Source: Tranzscheliella williamsii
Taxonomy: Eukaryota > Basidiomycota > Ustilaginomycetes > Ustilaginales > Ustilaginaceae
NCBI GenBank assembly: GCA_023212725.1
Contig: JALBYF010000024.1
Coordinates: forward strand, 124,001-188,000
Length of the DNA stretch: 64,000 nucleotides
Direction of reading: 5' to 3'
Position 1 is the stretch's first letter. Each line of letters begins with the position of its first letter. The position numbers were made by a program, and so were the translations under genes. The notes below the pieces were generated by a model. The model worked only from the letters and a program-made list of their open reading frames with translations. It was not told the DNA's origin and ran no database searches. Below are positions 39,779 to 50,532 of the stretch, piece after piece.

Positions 39779-41560
39779 GGAATGGATTGATCTAGGTCCA
39801 TCTATCACACTCCGATTCGGCCTCATCTTGCAAAAGAAGCTGTCTGCGGCCTTACTCTTGCGCTCTGCGCAGGGGTAGCGCCTAAACTCTTGGCTTAAGC
39901 CGACTGAGTGAGTATACAACGCAGGCACATGGGTCGGGGCTTGGCGTTGTCGCTGCAGCACAGTTGCCCGGCAGCCAAGCTCGCCGGAGCACCACCGCCA
40001 CGTCGGTACGTGTGCTGCCCCTCCTTCCCCGCTGCTAAGTGGGCGGAGGGATTTTGGCGCGTCTATGTCTTCGCGGCCATGTGCTCCCGCCTTGCATAGC
40101 CACAATATACGGACCAGGCGCCGTGGATGACGTCTCTTCACGGCGAGCGCAGACGACGGCCGAAATAACCCAAAATTCCCTTTTTTGAGGTGGCGTGCTG
40201 CAGTGCATGCGTCTCACGGTGGTTCGCGCTTGTTTGCTTTCGGTCGCTGAGCGGAGTTGTGCTTCGCTGGAAAAGAAGGATTTCCTCACCCGAGGCGCAG
40301 CTCCCGAAGGGCGATCTTTCACAATTCGCGTTCAGCTTTCAAAAGAGGTGGGGCTATGATTACTTATCGGAGATCTACGCTGCACTAGCGATGCAGCACT
40401 GAAGAGCAGGCGTCCAAGCTGACGTGCGCAGTCTCTTTCCAGTGTGAGTGGCACATCTTGTCGCGTCTCGCCCGAGTAAGAGCTGCTAGAGGCTTTGGCA
40501 TCGACTGAACTATATTGTTGGCACTCGGAGTGCAGTTTCGCTTTGCGAGAGCAGAAGCTGCCACAGGCGCTGCCAAGCCGTGGTGTTCGGTAAGCTGAGC
40601 CCACGGTCGGCTGCTGCACTATGCACTGAGCACTGAGCACTAGCAGTTTTAGGCTAGCGAAGACTGTGATTGTAAGGGTGATTTACAGCGAAACAGAGTT
40701 GTGCGTTGGCAGATCCGGCCGCTTACCGAACCAGCGAAGGTCTGCGGTTTCTATCTTCGGAGAGAGAAATGTTGCCAGCAGAAGGAACCTCATTAGAGTC
40801 GCCGTCACAACGTGCAGTAAGGCTGCAATTACACGAAAGTGCCAAGTGCAGATCTGGCATTCTCTTCTTAAAACAAGTCTTGGCATTATGCACTCTCGCG
40901 GAAGCTGGCATACCTGCGCGCTCTTTGCATATGTCGATTTGCCACTCAGCTACTCTCGTCACCTTAGCGGCCTCAATAAGCATACTCACACGGTAAAGTG
41001 GGAGGGCTTCCACGCCCACGATTTCAATGCGCAGCATAGCCGAACCCAAAGAGGTTGCCTTCCGTTCCCTAATTGGCACCGTGCTGCATGTTTCGCAGAG
41101 CCAACAACATAGGGGCCAGCTGCCGTCTCTCTCGACCTTGGTAGGCGTCGCAATAGGCCGGCCATCGTCGAAGTGATTACCAGCTGCGTTCAGTTCAGCG
41201 GACTGCACTGAGTTCTTCGATGGGTTGTATGTGTGGCTCCGCTTTCCCCTTTCTTTGGTGCGTGCCAGTTCTGACTGCGGAACTCCGTTTGGTGATCTCT
41301 TTTGTCCAGCTCTGGCTACCCAACAAGCCCTTCCTTCCTTCACCCACCATCTTTATCCCCCCCGCTACGCTTCCGTTCCCCTCCCCCATGCCCCCTCTTC
41401 TCGTGTAGCGAGCAAAACAGTCTTTACCTTGAGCTGCATTTGGCCTATTGGAAGAGTCACCTGGTTTGGCTACTTCAACCCGCATATCGTCGACCGAACG
41501 ACGGAAGAGTCCCCTTACCTCAGTTCGGAGTTCCTCCCTTTGTAGCAGGTCGCGAGCATC
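39779..41560. other. Intergenic upstream of chitin deacetylase
   Basis: 1.8 kb without a convincing gene. A plus-strand pyrimidine-rich stretch (about 41330-41400) lies in the likely promoter/5'UTR of the chitin deacetylase. Minus-strand frames here begin with non-ATG codons and look random. No tRNA was recognised. Confidence 0.4.
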
Positions 41561-42961
41561 ATGCGTCTTACTACCTTGACCGTGGGCGCTCTGGCTATCG
41601 CCGCCCCCATCGCTTCGGCCGCCCACCACCGACGCAATGGACTCGTCGACCCTTCCGAGCATCCTGCCGGCCATCTCTTCTTCAAGCGAGGTGAGACTCA
41701 TAGCATCACCAAGCGACAGCTCTCTTCCACGAGCAAGAATGGCATGCCATACCCCGAAGCCGGCGCCGACCCTCCGCCGGAGAGCTCTCTGCCCCAGGCT
41801 TGGAAGGACAGATATCAACAGAAGAAGAATGCCGGCCTGATCCCCAACATTCCTCAGTCCATCACGGACCCCGATACAGATGCCACCGTCTACCCTGCGG
41901 GTACCGACATGACCAACGTCTGTTCCTGGACCGTCCAGAAGTGTGATACTGGCGACATCTGGCTGGCTCCAGACAACTACGTCGCTATCACCTTCGACGA
42001 CGGTCCCACCCCCCAGAGCCCCTTGCTCATCAAGTATCTCCAGGAGCAAAAGACCAGCGCCACCCACTTCCTTATCGGCAGCGCCATCGTCTGGAACCCG
42101 GACATGATGGATGAGTACGTCAAGGCCGACCCCCCCATGCATCTCGGTGTTCACACCTGGTCTCACACCCTCCAGACGGGCAAGACCGATCTCGAAATCC
42201 TCGGCGATCTGGGTTGGACGATGCAGATCATCTACGATCTCACTGGAAGCGTTCCCATGTACTGGCGACCTCCTGAGGGAGACGTCGACGCTCGTGTCCG
42301 CGCCATCGCCACCGAAGTCCTCGGTCTACAGACGGTCATGTGGAACAAGGATGCCGACGACTGGTGCCTCCGACAGGGTACTGGCACCGCGCAGCTCGAA
42401 TCGTGCATGACTGGTGTCGGTGCCAACAAAACCTCGGTGATTCGAGAGATGACCAGCTGGGCCAAGACTAGCAACAGGACCGGTTTCATTTCCCTGGAGC
42501 ACGAGACAACCGACCAAGCCATCGACTCGTTCAAGCGATATCACAAGGCGCTTGCGGCCAACAATTGGCACTTTGGCGCCGTGCCCGAACTCCAGGGATT
42601 GCCCTACTACCAGAACCAGTGGAATCTGACGTCAAAGAAGGAGCAGGTGGACAGCATTTTGCCTGTCCGCGAGCCTATCAACGTGGTCCACTCCGACGCT
42701 GCTCGCGGCTCCTCCCAGGCTCCTGATGTTAGCGCCTTTGCCGACCTTGACGGTAGCGGTGCGACCGCCACGGCATCCAACTCTGCTAGGGCCGTTGCTG
42801 CTTCGGCTAGCTCTGGCACCGGTACAAAGTCGAGCTCCAGCGCCGGCTCAGCCTCTGGCGCCAAGTCCGCAGCCTCGACCTCCGGCGCCATCTCCCATGT
42901 TGCCAGTCTTTCTACTATTGGCCTCGGCTGCGTTGCCGCTGCCGTCGCCCTTCTGCTCTAA
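41561..42961 (+). CDS. Chitin deacetylase, GPI-anchor type
   Basis: 466 aa, no intron. It converts cell-wall chitin to chitosan. A signal peptide (MRLTTLTVGALAIAAPIASA) is followed by a likely propeptide with KR sites, then the NodB domain. Motif 1 is AITFDDGPTPQSP (Asp146/Asp147), the metal-binding HTWSH is His198 and His202, and motif 3 is WRPPEGDVDARV (about 235-246). VMWNKDADDW follows. A Ser/Ala/Thr-rich stalk and a final hydrophobic stretch (LGCVAAAVALLL) form a GPI signal. All catalytic residues are present. Smut fungi carry several such paralogues, and chitosan formation helps hide chitin from plant receptors in related fungi; that role is inferred here. Confidence 0.95.
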   Translation: MRLTTLTVGALAIAAPIASAAHHRRNGLVDPSEHPAGHLFFKRGETHSITKRQLSSTSKNGMPYPEAGADPPPESSLPQAWKDRYQQKKNAGLIPNIPQSITDPDTDATVYPAGTDMTNVCSWTVQKCDTGDIWLAPDNYVAITFDDGPTPQSPLLIKYLQEQKTSATHFLIGSAIVWNPDMMDEYVKADPPMHLGVHTWSHTLQTGKTDLEILGDLGWTMQIIYDLTGSVPMYWRPPEGDVDARVRAIATEVLGLQTVMWNKDADDWCLRQGTGTAQLESCMTGVGANKTSVIREMTSWAKTSNRTGFISLEHETTDQAIDSFKRYHKALAANNWHFGAVPELQGLPYYQNQWNLTSKKEQVDSILPVREPINVVHSDAARGSSQAPDVSAFADLDGSGATATASNSARAVAASASSGTGTKSSSSAGSASGAKSAASTSGAISHVASLSTIGLGCVAAAVALLL

Positions 42962-43354
42962 GAAGCACCCTAGGCTAGAGTACACTAGATTTGTTGGTTT
43001 TATCCTTCTTTCCGTTTCTCACACCGACGCACATCCCGCACTTCCCTTGTTTCGGACTCGATATCGTCCTCAGCCTACAGCATCGATCCGTCTGCATTCT
43101 TTTCTCGTCTTGCATGTCGAAAGTCGTACACGTGGCGGGCAGCGTCGTCTCTCCCCCTCCGCACAGCGCGGTGGCCGGGATCGAGATGATCCGCGCTGTC
43201 CCCGCTTCCGTAATTCATCTTGTCCCGCCAGACCAACTGAACGAAGCGTGGTGTTTCGCTGTGCGCCGGTGTCGGTCGGGATGTGGCTGTGGGAGGTGGT
43301 ATGTATGGGGTTGCGATATAATACAGGCAGGGGCGGGGTGCGCGGGTGGAGGGG
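42962..43354. other. Convergent spacer chitin deacetylase/POP4
   Basis: 393 bases between convergent 3' ends, with a CACGTG at 43131 that is probably chance. No gene is seen. Confidence 0.4.
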
Positions 43355-44365
43355 TTAGAAGTCGATTGTGGGGCGGGCCTTGTACTTGCGGGTGGCACGG
43401 GCGGGGAGGGTATGCATCATGTGGCTGCCGTGGAGCTCGAAGCGGAGGTGGGCGGCGGGGTTGGCGGGCGGGCTGGGGAGGGGGATGAAGAGGGCGAAGA
43501 CGGTGTTGTGCTTTGGGATGGTGCGGGTGGGGGGTGTTTTGGGGGAGCGGGGTGGGGGGACGGCGAGGAGGATGGTGCGCTCTGTTTCTGCGACGACGAG
43601 GCCGCGCTGGGCGACCAGGGATGGGTTGGCGGCGCGGACGACTTCGAGCTGTGCGCCGCAGAGATCGGCCTTGATGAGCGACGCCTGGAGCGCGCTGACC
43701 GTGCCGGACGACATGGCGCCGAGGTGCTGTGCGTCAAAGTGCGCGCTCGGCACGAGCCTGCCAGTGCTGTCCATGACGACCATGTTGAGCAGCTGCTGAA
43801 TGTAGGAGCACCACATCGCATGCAGCGGCTCCACCACCTCGTAGCTCACAGCCGCGTCGACACCCTCCAGCCCCATCCGCTTGCGCTGCGCACGGCTGAG
43901 CGGCTTGCGCGACGTCTTGTCCACCTTCTTCGCAGCCTGCGCCCCCCGCGGTGTCGACTGCATCCGCCGGAGCTGCTTCTTGGTCTCGGACAGGAGCTGC
44001 TGCTTGGCCTGCAGCGTATCTTGCGTGCGCAACGCACCGCCTCCCCGAGTGGCGTCGGTTGCACCAATCTGTCGCCCAGCGGCGATCCGCATCCGCTTCA
44101 GTTCGGACAGCTGGCTCTTGACCCGCCTCTTGCGCTTTACCAGCTTGCGCTCGGCCTTTCCTCCGCCGTCCCAGTCACCGCCACCCGGCTTGGGACGCGC
44201 CCGGTCGAGATTGGTGATCTGGATTCGCCGGTCTTGCAGCCGCTCTCGATAGTACTGGGCGACCTGCGCATCCGACGTCTTGGTCGGGTCAAGCAACTCC
44301 CGCAGGAGTTGATGAGCCCCAGAGGACGGCCCAGCACTGGGACCTTCACCCATATCTAGACTCAT
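43355..44365 (-). CDS. POP4: RNase P/RNase MRP protein subunit Pop4 (Rpp29)
   Basis: 336 aa, no intron, starting MSLDMGEGPSAGPSSG. The N-terminal half is basic and helical (KRKRRVKSQLSELKRMR, SRKPLSRAQRKRMGLEG). The C-terminal half is the Rpp29 Sm-like barrel: LIKADLCGAQLEVVRAANPS, LVAQRGLVVAETERTILLAV, a Pro-rich loop, IPKHNTVFALFIPLP and the closing FELHGSHMMHTLPARATRKY. Pop4 binds the RNA of RNase P and MRP, which process tRNA 5' ends and pre-rRNA. The identification rests on the ordered motifs; the Pro-rich loop is longer than usual. Confidence 0.88.
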   Translation of the reverse strand: MSLDMGEGPSAGPSSGAHQLLRELLDPTKTSDAQVAQYYRERLQDRRIQITNLDRARPKPGGGDWDGGGKAERKLVKRKRRVKSQLSELKRMRIAAGRQIGATDATRGGGALRTQDTLQAKQQLLSETKKQLRRMQSTPRGAQAAKKVDKTSRKPLSRAQRKRMGLEGVDAAVSYEVVEPLHAMWCSYIQQLLNMVVMDSTGRLVPSAHFDAQHLGAMSSGTVSALQASLIKADLCGAQLEVVRAANPSLVAQRGLVVAETERTILLAVPPPRSPKTPPTRTIPKHNTVFALFIPLPSPPANPAAHLRFELHGSHMMHTLPARATRKYKARPTIDF

Positions 44366-47329
44366 GGCGTTCCACGTCGATGCAAGGCGTTGTCAAAGGT
44401 GAACAGGGCAACGTAAAAAGTTCCTGTACAACTCCGGAATACGGAGAACGTCCATGGCTAACTTCGGTTTGGGGGCAGAAATCTAACAGGATTCCAACTC
44501 TTTCCCTTACGGCCATGCCTTCTTTTCTGAGATTCACATCCATGATGGCTGACTCGCCTCGACACGGTGCCGCGATATGGTCGTTCATTTTACCTACACA
44601 GTTCACTGATCTACCGGTGCACAGCCAGGCGAAACAAGCTGAGGAGTGCTGTAGACGCTGGGCTTGACGGGCGGTCCTGCATGTGGACAGCCTTGATGCA
44701 GGATGCTAGGGCGTGCAACCGTGGGCAGGGGACATTCGACACTGGATTTCTACAACCCATCCTTGCGAGCAACACGGACAGATGAAATGCGCGAGGCGAT
44801 TTCCAATTGAGGATCTAGCTGCTGGATGATCGCGGCAGCACGCTCTGTTTGTGGCCTAGCAGGTTTGCATTCGCATGGAAGGTGGCGTTGTGTTTGCATA
44901 TGCATGTGTGGGAGCGGGCCTAACAACACAGCAGGAGCTCGTTTGCACCGCTCTACCCCTGACGCCAGCCTACGACGGGCGCACTTGCAGACTGAGTCGA
45001 GGGAGCGAAAGGTCCACGTCCTGCCTCTGGCGACGGGTCACTCCATCTCTGGACGGTTCTTCCGGACCGAGTCTGGTGATATGCCAGTCAATGGGCCACG
45101 TTCGCCAGTGTTTCGCTGCAAGCCACATACATAGCTTTCGGATCACGCACCCCGGAGGACGTCGCTTCATCACCAAATTATTGTGATTGCGATCGGGGAA
45201 CTGGCCGCGATCTGGGAATGGCCGCGGTGAGGCAGCGGTGGGCTAGATCGCTCTCATGGACTCGACGCCGCAATGTGACTTGCCGCGACTGCTTCACGCA
45301 GGTCAGCATGGCGAGCGGCTTGGTGGCAATTCATGGTGCGGGCTTGGATTCTTCCGCTTTATCATTCGGCAGGGAAGAGACTGTTCTGCCATTCCGACAG
45401 CGCAGTCGCCTTCACAGCTTACGCAACAACGCAGCAGGAACCGTCACAGTCACAAATCAGGTCGTAACAAGTGCGGGATACTCGACTACAATCCGAGCGA
45501 TCTTAGGCCCCGGCGCCACCATTCGGAATTTGAATTGTGCGTAGCGTTTGGCAAGCACGCCGAAACAAGCAGCCGGCGCTCGGGTGACCCGCTGCGCGTC
45601 TCTGCATATTAGGAAACCCCGCCCCCTTTCCGGCCGGCTTGTTCTCAGCGGGGCTTGGATCTGCCCCTCGTGCTGCCTGGATGGCAGCGAGACCGGCCTG
45701 GTTGGTTTGTGTGCAGTAATTGTCGATAGGTGGTGGTGGAAGCGGGCGCTCGCAAGAGTGGCAGTTCGCTTGCAGGGCACGCTGGATCAGTGAGGAGCGT
45801 GGCGAGCTGGCCTCCTGCCGGCGTTTGTATCCCGGGAAGCAGACCTCTACCCGGCAAAGTAGTGCTGCATGCAGACGTGCACGGCCGGCTTGCGTCGCCT
45901 TCTTCTCTGCAGCGCCCCCATCGTGGTTTACCGTCAGAGTCGAGTGGCTTCTACCCACGCTAGCTGTAGCCGTGGCAGAAGAGCACTGTAACTATTGTTC
46001 CTTCACATCGGCGTCCAGTCAAGCGTGATCAATGTGACTTACCACTGGTCCGAGTAGTCGATGGACTTGAATTACCGGGCCTTCCGTGCTATAGTAGAGC
46101 AAGATCTCTGCCCAGAGGGCGGAGCGTTTGCTTCAGTTTCTACTTTCGCTGTGTTGGCAATAAATTGGCATATCTGTGGCAATTCGGCCCCTCCGCCGAC
46201 ATCGGAACAGTCACAGTAGTGTTTATAGGTGCAAATAGAGTGTGAGTGTGTGTGAAGAGAGTGAGTGCGAATAGACCGGGCTTCGACTGTCGGCTCGTCC
46301 CCGCTTCGCCTATCTGTCAGTGTCGAGATCGTGCAGCTAAGCGTTGATAGCCATTCTCAGGCCTACTTCTTATTCTGTCTCGATGAACAGCGCTTTCCTT
46401 GCTTCCACACCCTGCCATTGCCGCGTCACCCATCGTCGCGGCAGCGTACGCCAGCCATCCCGTAAAGCGACTGCGCAGCCTGTCTACCTTGCAGCCTTGC
46501 TACCGCACTGCCACCTCACGACGCCATCACAACCCCACGGCACTCTTCTTTACGGAGCTCCATATCGCCAGGCTCGAGTAGAGATATCGTCTGACTTTAA
46601 GCGGCCACTAGAATCGAGCTGGGCAGTAACCTTCGTTGCCAGCAGCTCCCACATCTTCTCCTTCGTTCCCTGACTTCGGCCACAGGATTGTTGATTGCTT
46701 CTTTCGACCAGCGCTGGCCATTGCATTGATAGATACCCTTTTGATACCAAGCGCAGCAGGGCACCGTGGTTGTTCATCCACGTCCGTATTTCGCGCAGTA
46801 AGTCATCTGTACACTTCCGCCCCTTCTAGGAAATCACGTCGCCTCCGATGGACCACACGCAATGCTACCTAGAGGTTGTAGAGGCAAATGCGTAGCCGTT
46901 GGAGTGCAACCGGATCATGGTGGCCGAAAATGAGCTCGGTCTGTTGAGCCCGGTCGGTGAGATGGTATCGCATGTCATGGAAGCGTTCATTTCCTAGTGG
47001 TCAATCCGGCCCATCCTGGAAGGTCCCACCTAGACTGCAGCCGTCGACACTCTCATCACCCAACCAACCCTCCTTCGAAAGTTCGAACAAACCAAGCCGG
47101 GCCCAGAACAAGGTCCCCACATCGGAAAAAGCTTGACCCTAGCAGTTGCTAGGCATTCTATTCGTAGTCTTCTTGCTTGATGAAGCGCTGGGTCAGCGAT
47201 TTTTGACCAAACTTGCCTCGTCATTTCTCCTTGCAGCCTAGAAGTTTACTTTCCCGTACTTTGTTCACGACAAGCCCTCAGGCTTCCAATAATATCGCAT
47301 AGCATAGCGCTGTAGTCTCGAAACTACTC
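44366..47329. other. Long intergenic region upstream of the velvet gene
   Basis: Nearly 3 kb with no supported gene, the longest non-repeat gap in the window. A GT-rich microsatellite-like tract lies near 46240-46270. A good donor (CAGTAAGT, about 46798) and acceptor (TTCTCCTTGCAG, ending about 47236) could bound a 5'UTR intron of the velvet gene. A long promoter with a spliced leader would suit a developmental regulator, but this is inference. Confidence 0.4.
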
Positions 47330-48775
47330 ATGGCGTCGCCGCATACAAGAGGCAATCCCCCTTTTGATGGGGTCGGCGGCACTTCGTCAGGGTCGTCCAG
47401 TACGCCAGCAGTGCCTCACCAGCCTGAGCTTCAGGCTTCTGCCGAGCAAGGTCTTCACCGTTTCAGAGACCCGTCGACGTCGTCGCAACTTGATGACGAG
47501 CAACTACCAGAAGCGTCCGAGCGTCAGCCGTATCCTCCTTATCGCGGTGAGGCTGTTTACTCGCGTTCGTCTTTCGGACGTCGGAGCCCCACGCAAGAAC
47601 AGAGGTATCAGGACGAATTGGATAGGATGAAAGCTCGCGAGCAGCATGAAGCTAGCCATCGGGCTACCGAGGCAGGTCAATCTAGCATGTCCGCTTCTTC
47701 CATACCGGCTGATCGTTATCTCAACCGACCAGCCCAGAGGGAGCTCGACGCCGAAGCACGTGCCAATCGCACGACAGCAGACCGTCGGTCCTTGGAAGGG
47801 TTTTCTCGAGTGGAAAATGGGAGACGGCATCGGCTTGTCGTGGTACAGCATCCGAGTCGAGCCAGAATGTGCGGGTTCGGCGACAAGGATCGAAGACCGC
47901 TCAGCCCAACATTGATCGTTAAGCTTGTTATCACCGACGAGGAGTCAGGCCAGGAGATCAACCCACTGGATGTCAACGCCTCTCTCTTCTTGCTTGCCAC
48001 CGATCTCTGCCATCCTGATGACCTGATGCTCACGCCGCAAAACATCTTGGTGCATCATCACACCTCTGGAGTAGCCACAGGTTCGACGGTCTACAGTCCA
48101 GCTGGATCCAGAGCGGCCGACACGTCGTATTCTACTTCCACCTTGGCATCCTCCACCGAAGGAACTACTTCTGAACCCGAGTACCGTTCTAGAAGCAGTG
48201 GTCAAGAAGGGTTGACTTCCACTTCCTCCGCCACGCCGGGCTCCATTTCATCGCTCGATCGACCATTTCCCGATGGCCGCTCGGATGGGCGTACGGGATC
48301 CAGCCAAGCGGCGTCGTCCGCGCAGCACGGTGGCGGCCACAACATGATTGGGCAAGCAGAGTCGTACACTCGCAACCTCGTCGGCGCCGCTGTGGCCAGT
48401 GCATCGGTGTTGAAGGATGAACAAGACAAGTGGTGTATCTTCTTTATCTTTCAAGATATCAGTGTTCGTACCGAGGGTGTATATCGCATAAAGTTGATGT
48501 TTGTCAATCTCGAGGTCAACGGTCGCGTCGGCACTGGTGTTTCGGGGGCGCTGGCCGAGACCTACACCGAGCCTTTCACCGTTTACTCTCCGAGACGCTT
48601 CCCTGGAATGCTGGATCCGACGCCTCTCTCGCGCAAGCTTGCATCGCAGGGGATCAAGATTCCCGTTCGAAATGACAAGAAAAAGCAGCGCCGACCGACG
48701 TACGACGGCGAGGGCGACAACGAAGGCGGAGGCGACTTTGAGGGCGCATCGGGCGCGGAAGAGGAGGACGACTAG
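47330..48775 (+). CDS. Velvet-domain transcription factor, VelB type
   Basis: 481 aa, no intron in the coding part. Velvet proteins couple light and development to secondary metabolism and form homo- or heterodimers that bind DNA. The N-terminal 165 residues are disordered. The velvet domain starts RLVVVQHPSRARMCGFGDKD (168-187), then RRPLSPTLIVKLVI. It is interrupted by about 118 Ser/Thr/Gly-rich residues (231-348) and resumes at LVGAAVASASVLKDEQDKW, IFFIFQDISVRTEGVYRIKL and FPGMLDPTPLSRKLASQGIK. An insertion at this place is known from VelB, which supports that subgroup. An acidic tail ends the protein. The U. maydis velvet genes are umv1-3; I cannot assign which. Confidence 0.9.
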   Translation: MASPHTRGNPPFDGVGGTSSGSSSTPAVPHQPELQASAEQGLHRFRDPSTSSQLDDEQLPEASERQPYPPYRGEAVYSRSSFGRRSPTQEQRYQDELDRMKAREQHEASHRATEAGQSSMSASSIPADRYLNRPAQRELDAEARANRTTADRRSLEGFSRVENGRRHRLVVVQHPSRARMCGFGDKDRRPLSPTLIVKLVITDEESGQEINPLDVNASLFLLATDLCHPDDLMLTPQNILVHHHTSGVATGSTVYSPAGSRAADTSYSTSTLASSTEGTTSEPEYRSRSSGQEGLTSTSSATPGSISSLDRPFPDGRSDGRTGSSQAASSAQHGGGHNMIGQAESYTRNLVGAAVASASVLKDEQDKWCIFFIFQDISVRTEGVYRIKLMFVNLEVNGRVGTGVSGALAETYTEPFTVYSPRRFPGMLDPTPLSRKLASQGIKIPVRNDKKKQRRPTYDGEGDNEGGGDFEGASGAEEEDD

Positions 48776-49539
48776 GGCCCATGTGCGGAGAGGAGCTTCC
48801 GAACTGTGGGCGCTTAGATGACAGGCTGCGATCCGGCTACGATTAGGTTGGACAGCTTCGCGGACTGGCCACGCTTGCCCGAGCTCGCCCACCTCCCGCC
48901 GCGTGCGGAGCCGGGCTGAGGCGCCAAAGACCCAACCCAACGCTCGGCCCGAGCGGTACATGGGTGGTAAATAAAGTTTCCCTCGAGAGCGCTGCCTGCA
49001 GCCATGCTGGTCTGGTTTTCATCTGCCGTCCACTGCCACATTGCGCCCTGTCGCCGACCCAGCGTCTCCGTTGCTCGCCAGCTAGCGATGCTAGCGGCCA
49101 AGTCCAGCCGTCGTCGGAAGGCATTGTGATTCCTGCTGGCACCTCGTTTGACACTTGATACCCCTCGTTATGAAGTCCATCCAACCAAGTCTCCTTTGCC
49201 GCCACTCTGCTGGTCTGGTCTTCTGCGTCGCCAATGTCAAGGCTCCTGTGTTGTTTCTGCCCCATTCGCATTAGTAGTACTGAAGCCATGTACGTCTAAG
49301 GGGCCGGGTTGAGATCAGCCAAAATTTAACACGCATTGTTGGATCTAACAAGAAGGGTATAAAGGGATCACTACGGGCAACACGTGACCGGACGAGCACG
49401 GATTTGTCATTTTGCTGGGCGGTTTCGGAAGCGAAAGAGCGATGGTCGCCAAGCACGAAGGGGGTGAAGCAGGCGGCTTGCGAGCTGGCCACGACGACGA
49501 TCTCAGTCTGCACGCTTACACTGGACCTTTCTGCGAACG
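48776..49539. other. Intergenic with COX13 promoter
   Basis: 764 bases between two plus-strand genes. CACGTGA at 49381-49387 lies 153 bases upstream of the COX13 ATG. Nothing else was recognised. Confidence 0.45.
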
Positions 49540-50136
49540 ATGTCACGATTTGCTGTTGGACTGTTGGGGCGGATGGTGGGGGGTGGTGGGGTGCGGATGC
49601 CGGCGGGGGTGCGGGGGCTGGCGACGAGTGCGGCGGAGAACGAGTTTGTCGCCGAGCGGGTGCACGTCAAGGACCATGCTGCTAGTAAGTTGCGCGCGCG
49701 CTGCGGGTCCAAGGTCGATGGCTGACGTCTTGTGCCCGCCCCCGCAGAGTCCGCCGATCTGTGGCGCAAGGTGTCCATGTACTTCTGCGTGCCTGGCTGT
49801 AAGTGTCGCCGTGCGCCCCCCCGCCCTCGCGCCCCGCTAATCCGCCCTCCCCCACAGCCGTCGTCCTTGCCGTCTACATCTACGGCATCGAGAAGCACCA
49901 CTACGACCACGCCCTCCACGAGTTCCAGGAGAACGACAACCAGGCCCCTGAACGCACCTTCTACGAGTACAACGTGAGTCGACACCCGCCTTACCCGCGC
50001 CCCCCCCCGACAGCCACTGACAAACAACACCTCCCCACATCCCCCACAGAACATCCGCAGGAAGGCGTTCCCTTGGGGCGACGGCAGCAAGTCGTTTTTC
50101 CACAACGACATGATCAACTACGCCGTCAACCCCTAG
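49540..50136 (+). CDS. COX13: Cytochrome c oxidase subunit VIa (Cox13)
   Basis: Four exons: 49540-49684, 49748-49798, 49858-49973 and 50050-50136, giving 132 aa. Each intron (63, 59 and 76 bases) has GTAAGT or GTGAGT and CAG ends, and phases join cleanly. The protein starts MSRFAVGLLGRMVGGGGVRM, a presequence. It then reads DLWRKVSMYFCVPG, one TM segment (SVVLAVYIYGIEKHH) and the family C-terminus RRKAFPWGDGSKSFFHNDMI with NYAVNP. FPWGDG and FHN are diagnostic of subunit VIa. It stabilises the complex IV dimer in the inner mitochondrial membrane. Small, intron-rich form contrasts with the intron-less long genes around it. Confidence 0.93.
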
Positions 50137-50532
50137 CCGTACCCCCATCCCCGCCTTTGCCTCGCCAAACCGTACACACATTTTCACCCCCGTCTGTGTC
50201 GCTGTGTGCCTGGCCTGCGGGAGCAGCGTCCCTCCCCGCCGGAGTGCTGGCGCCGCCCCGGTCCGCGTTGCGGCGTGTGAGCCAGCCGGGCCGATCGAAT
50301 GCGTGAGTGCGGGCACAGACAGCGTACATTGTGCATCAGACGAGTGTTCGAATGAGGACGTGAGACAGCGCCGCGGAACGAGGTACATTAGTTTCGGCGA
50401 GCGCGGTGATGCGTTCTGGTCGTGGGGATGGTGGAGGGAGAGGGTATGTGCAGGCGCAGACCAGCGCTGCGGGTGCGGGGAGAGGGCGCGGGCGTACAAG
50501 GACATAACGAAAGAGAAGCGAGGCGACGGTGG
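50137..50532. other. Convergent spacer COX13/VAC8
   Basis: 396 bases joining two 3' ends. No gene was recognised. Confidence 0.4.

Noticed and set aside
40723..41343. 206-codon minus-strand frame in the gene-free region before chitin deacetylase
   Set aside because: Starts with GTG, has random-looking composition and no motif.
41195..42166. 323-codon minus-strand frame opposite the chitin deacetylase
   Set aside because: Antisense shadow with no motif; it extends into non-coding sequence with changed composition.
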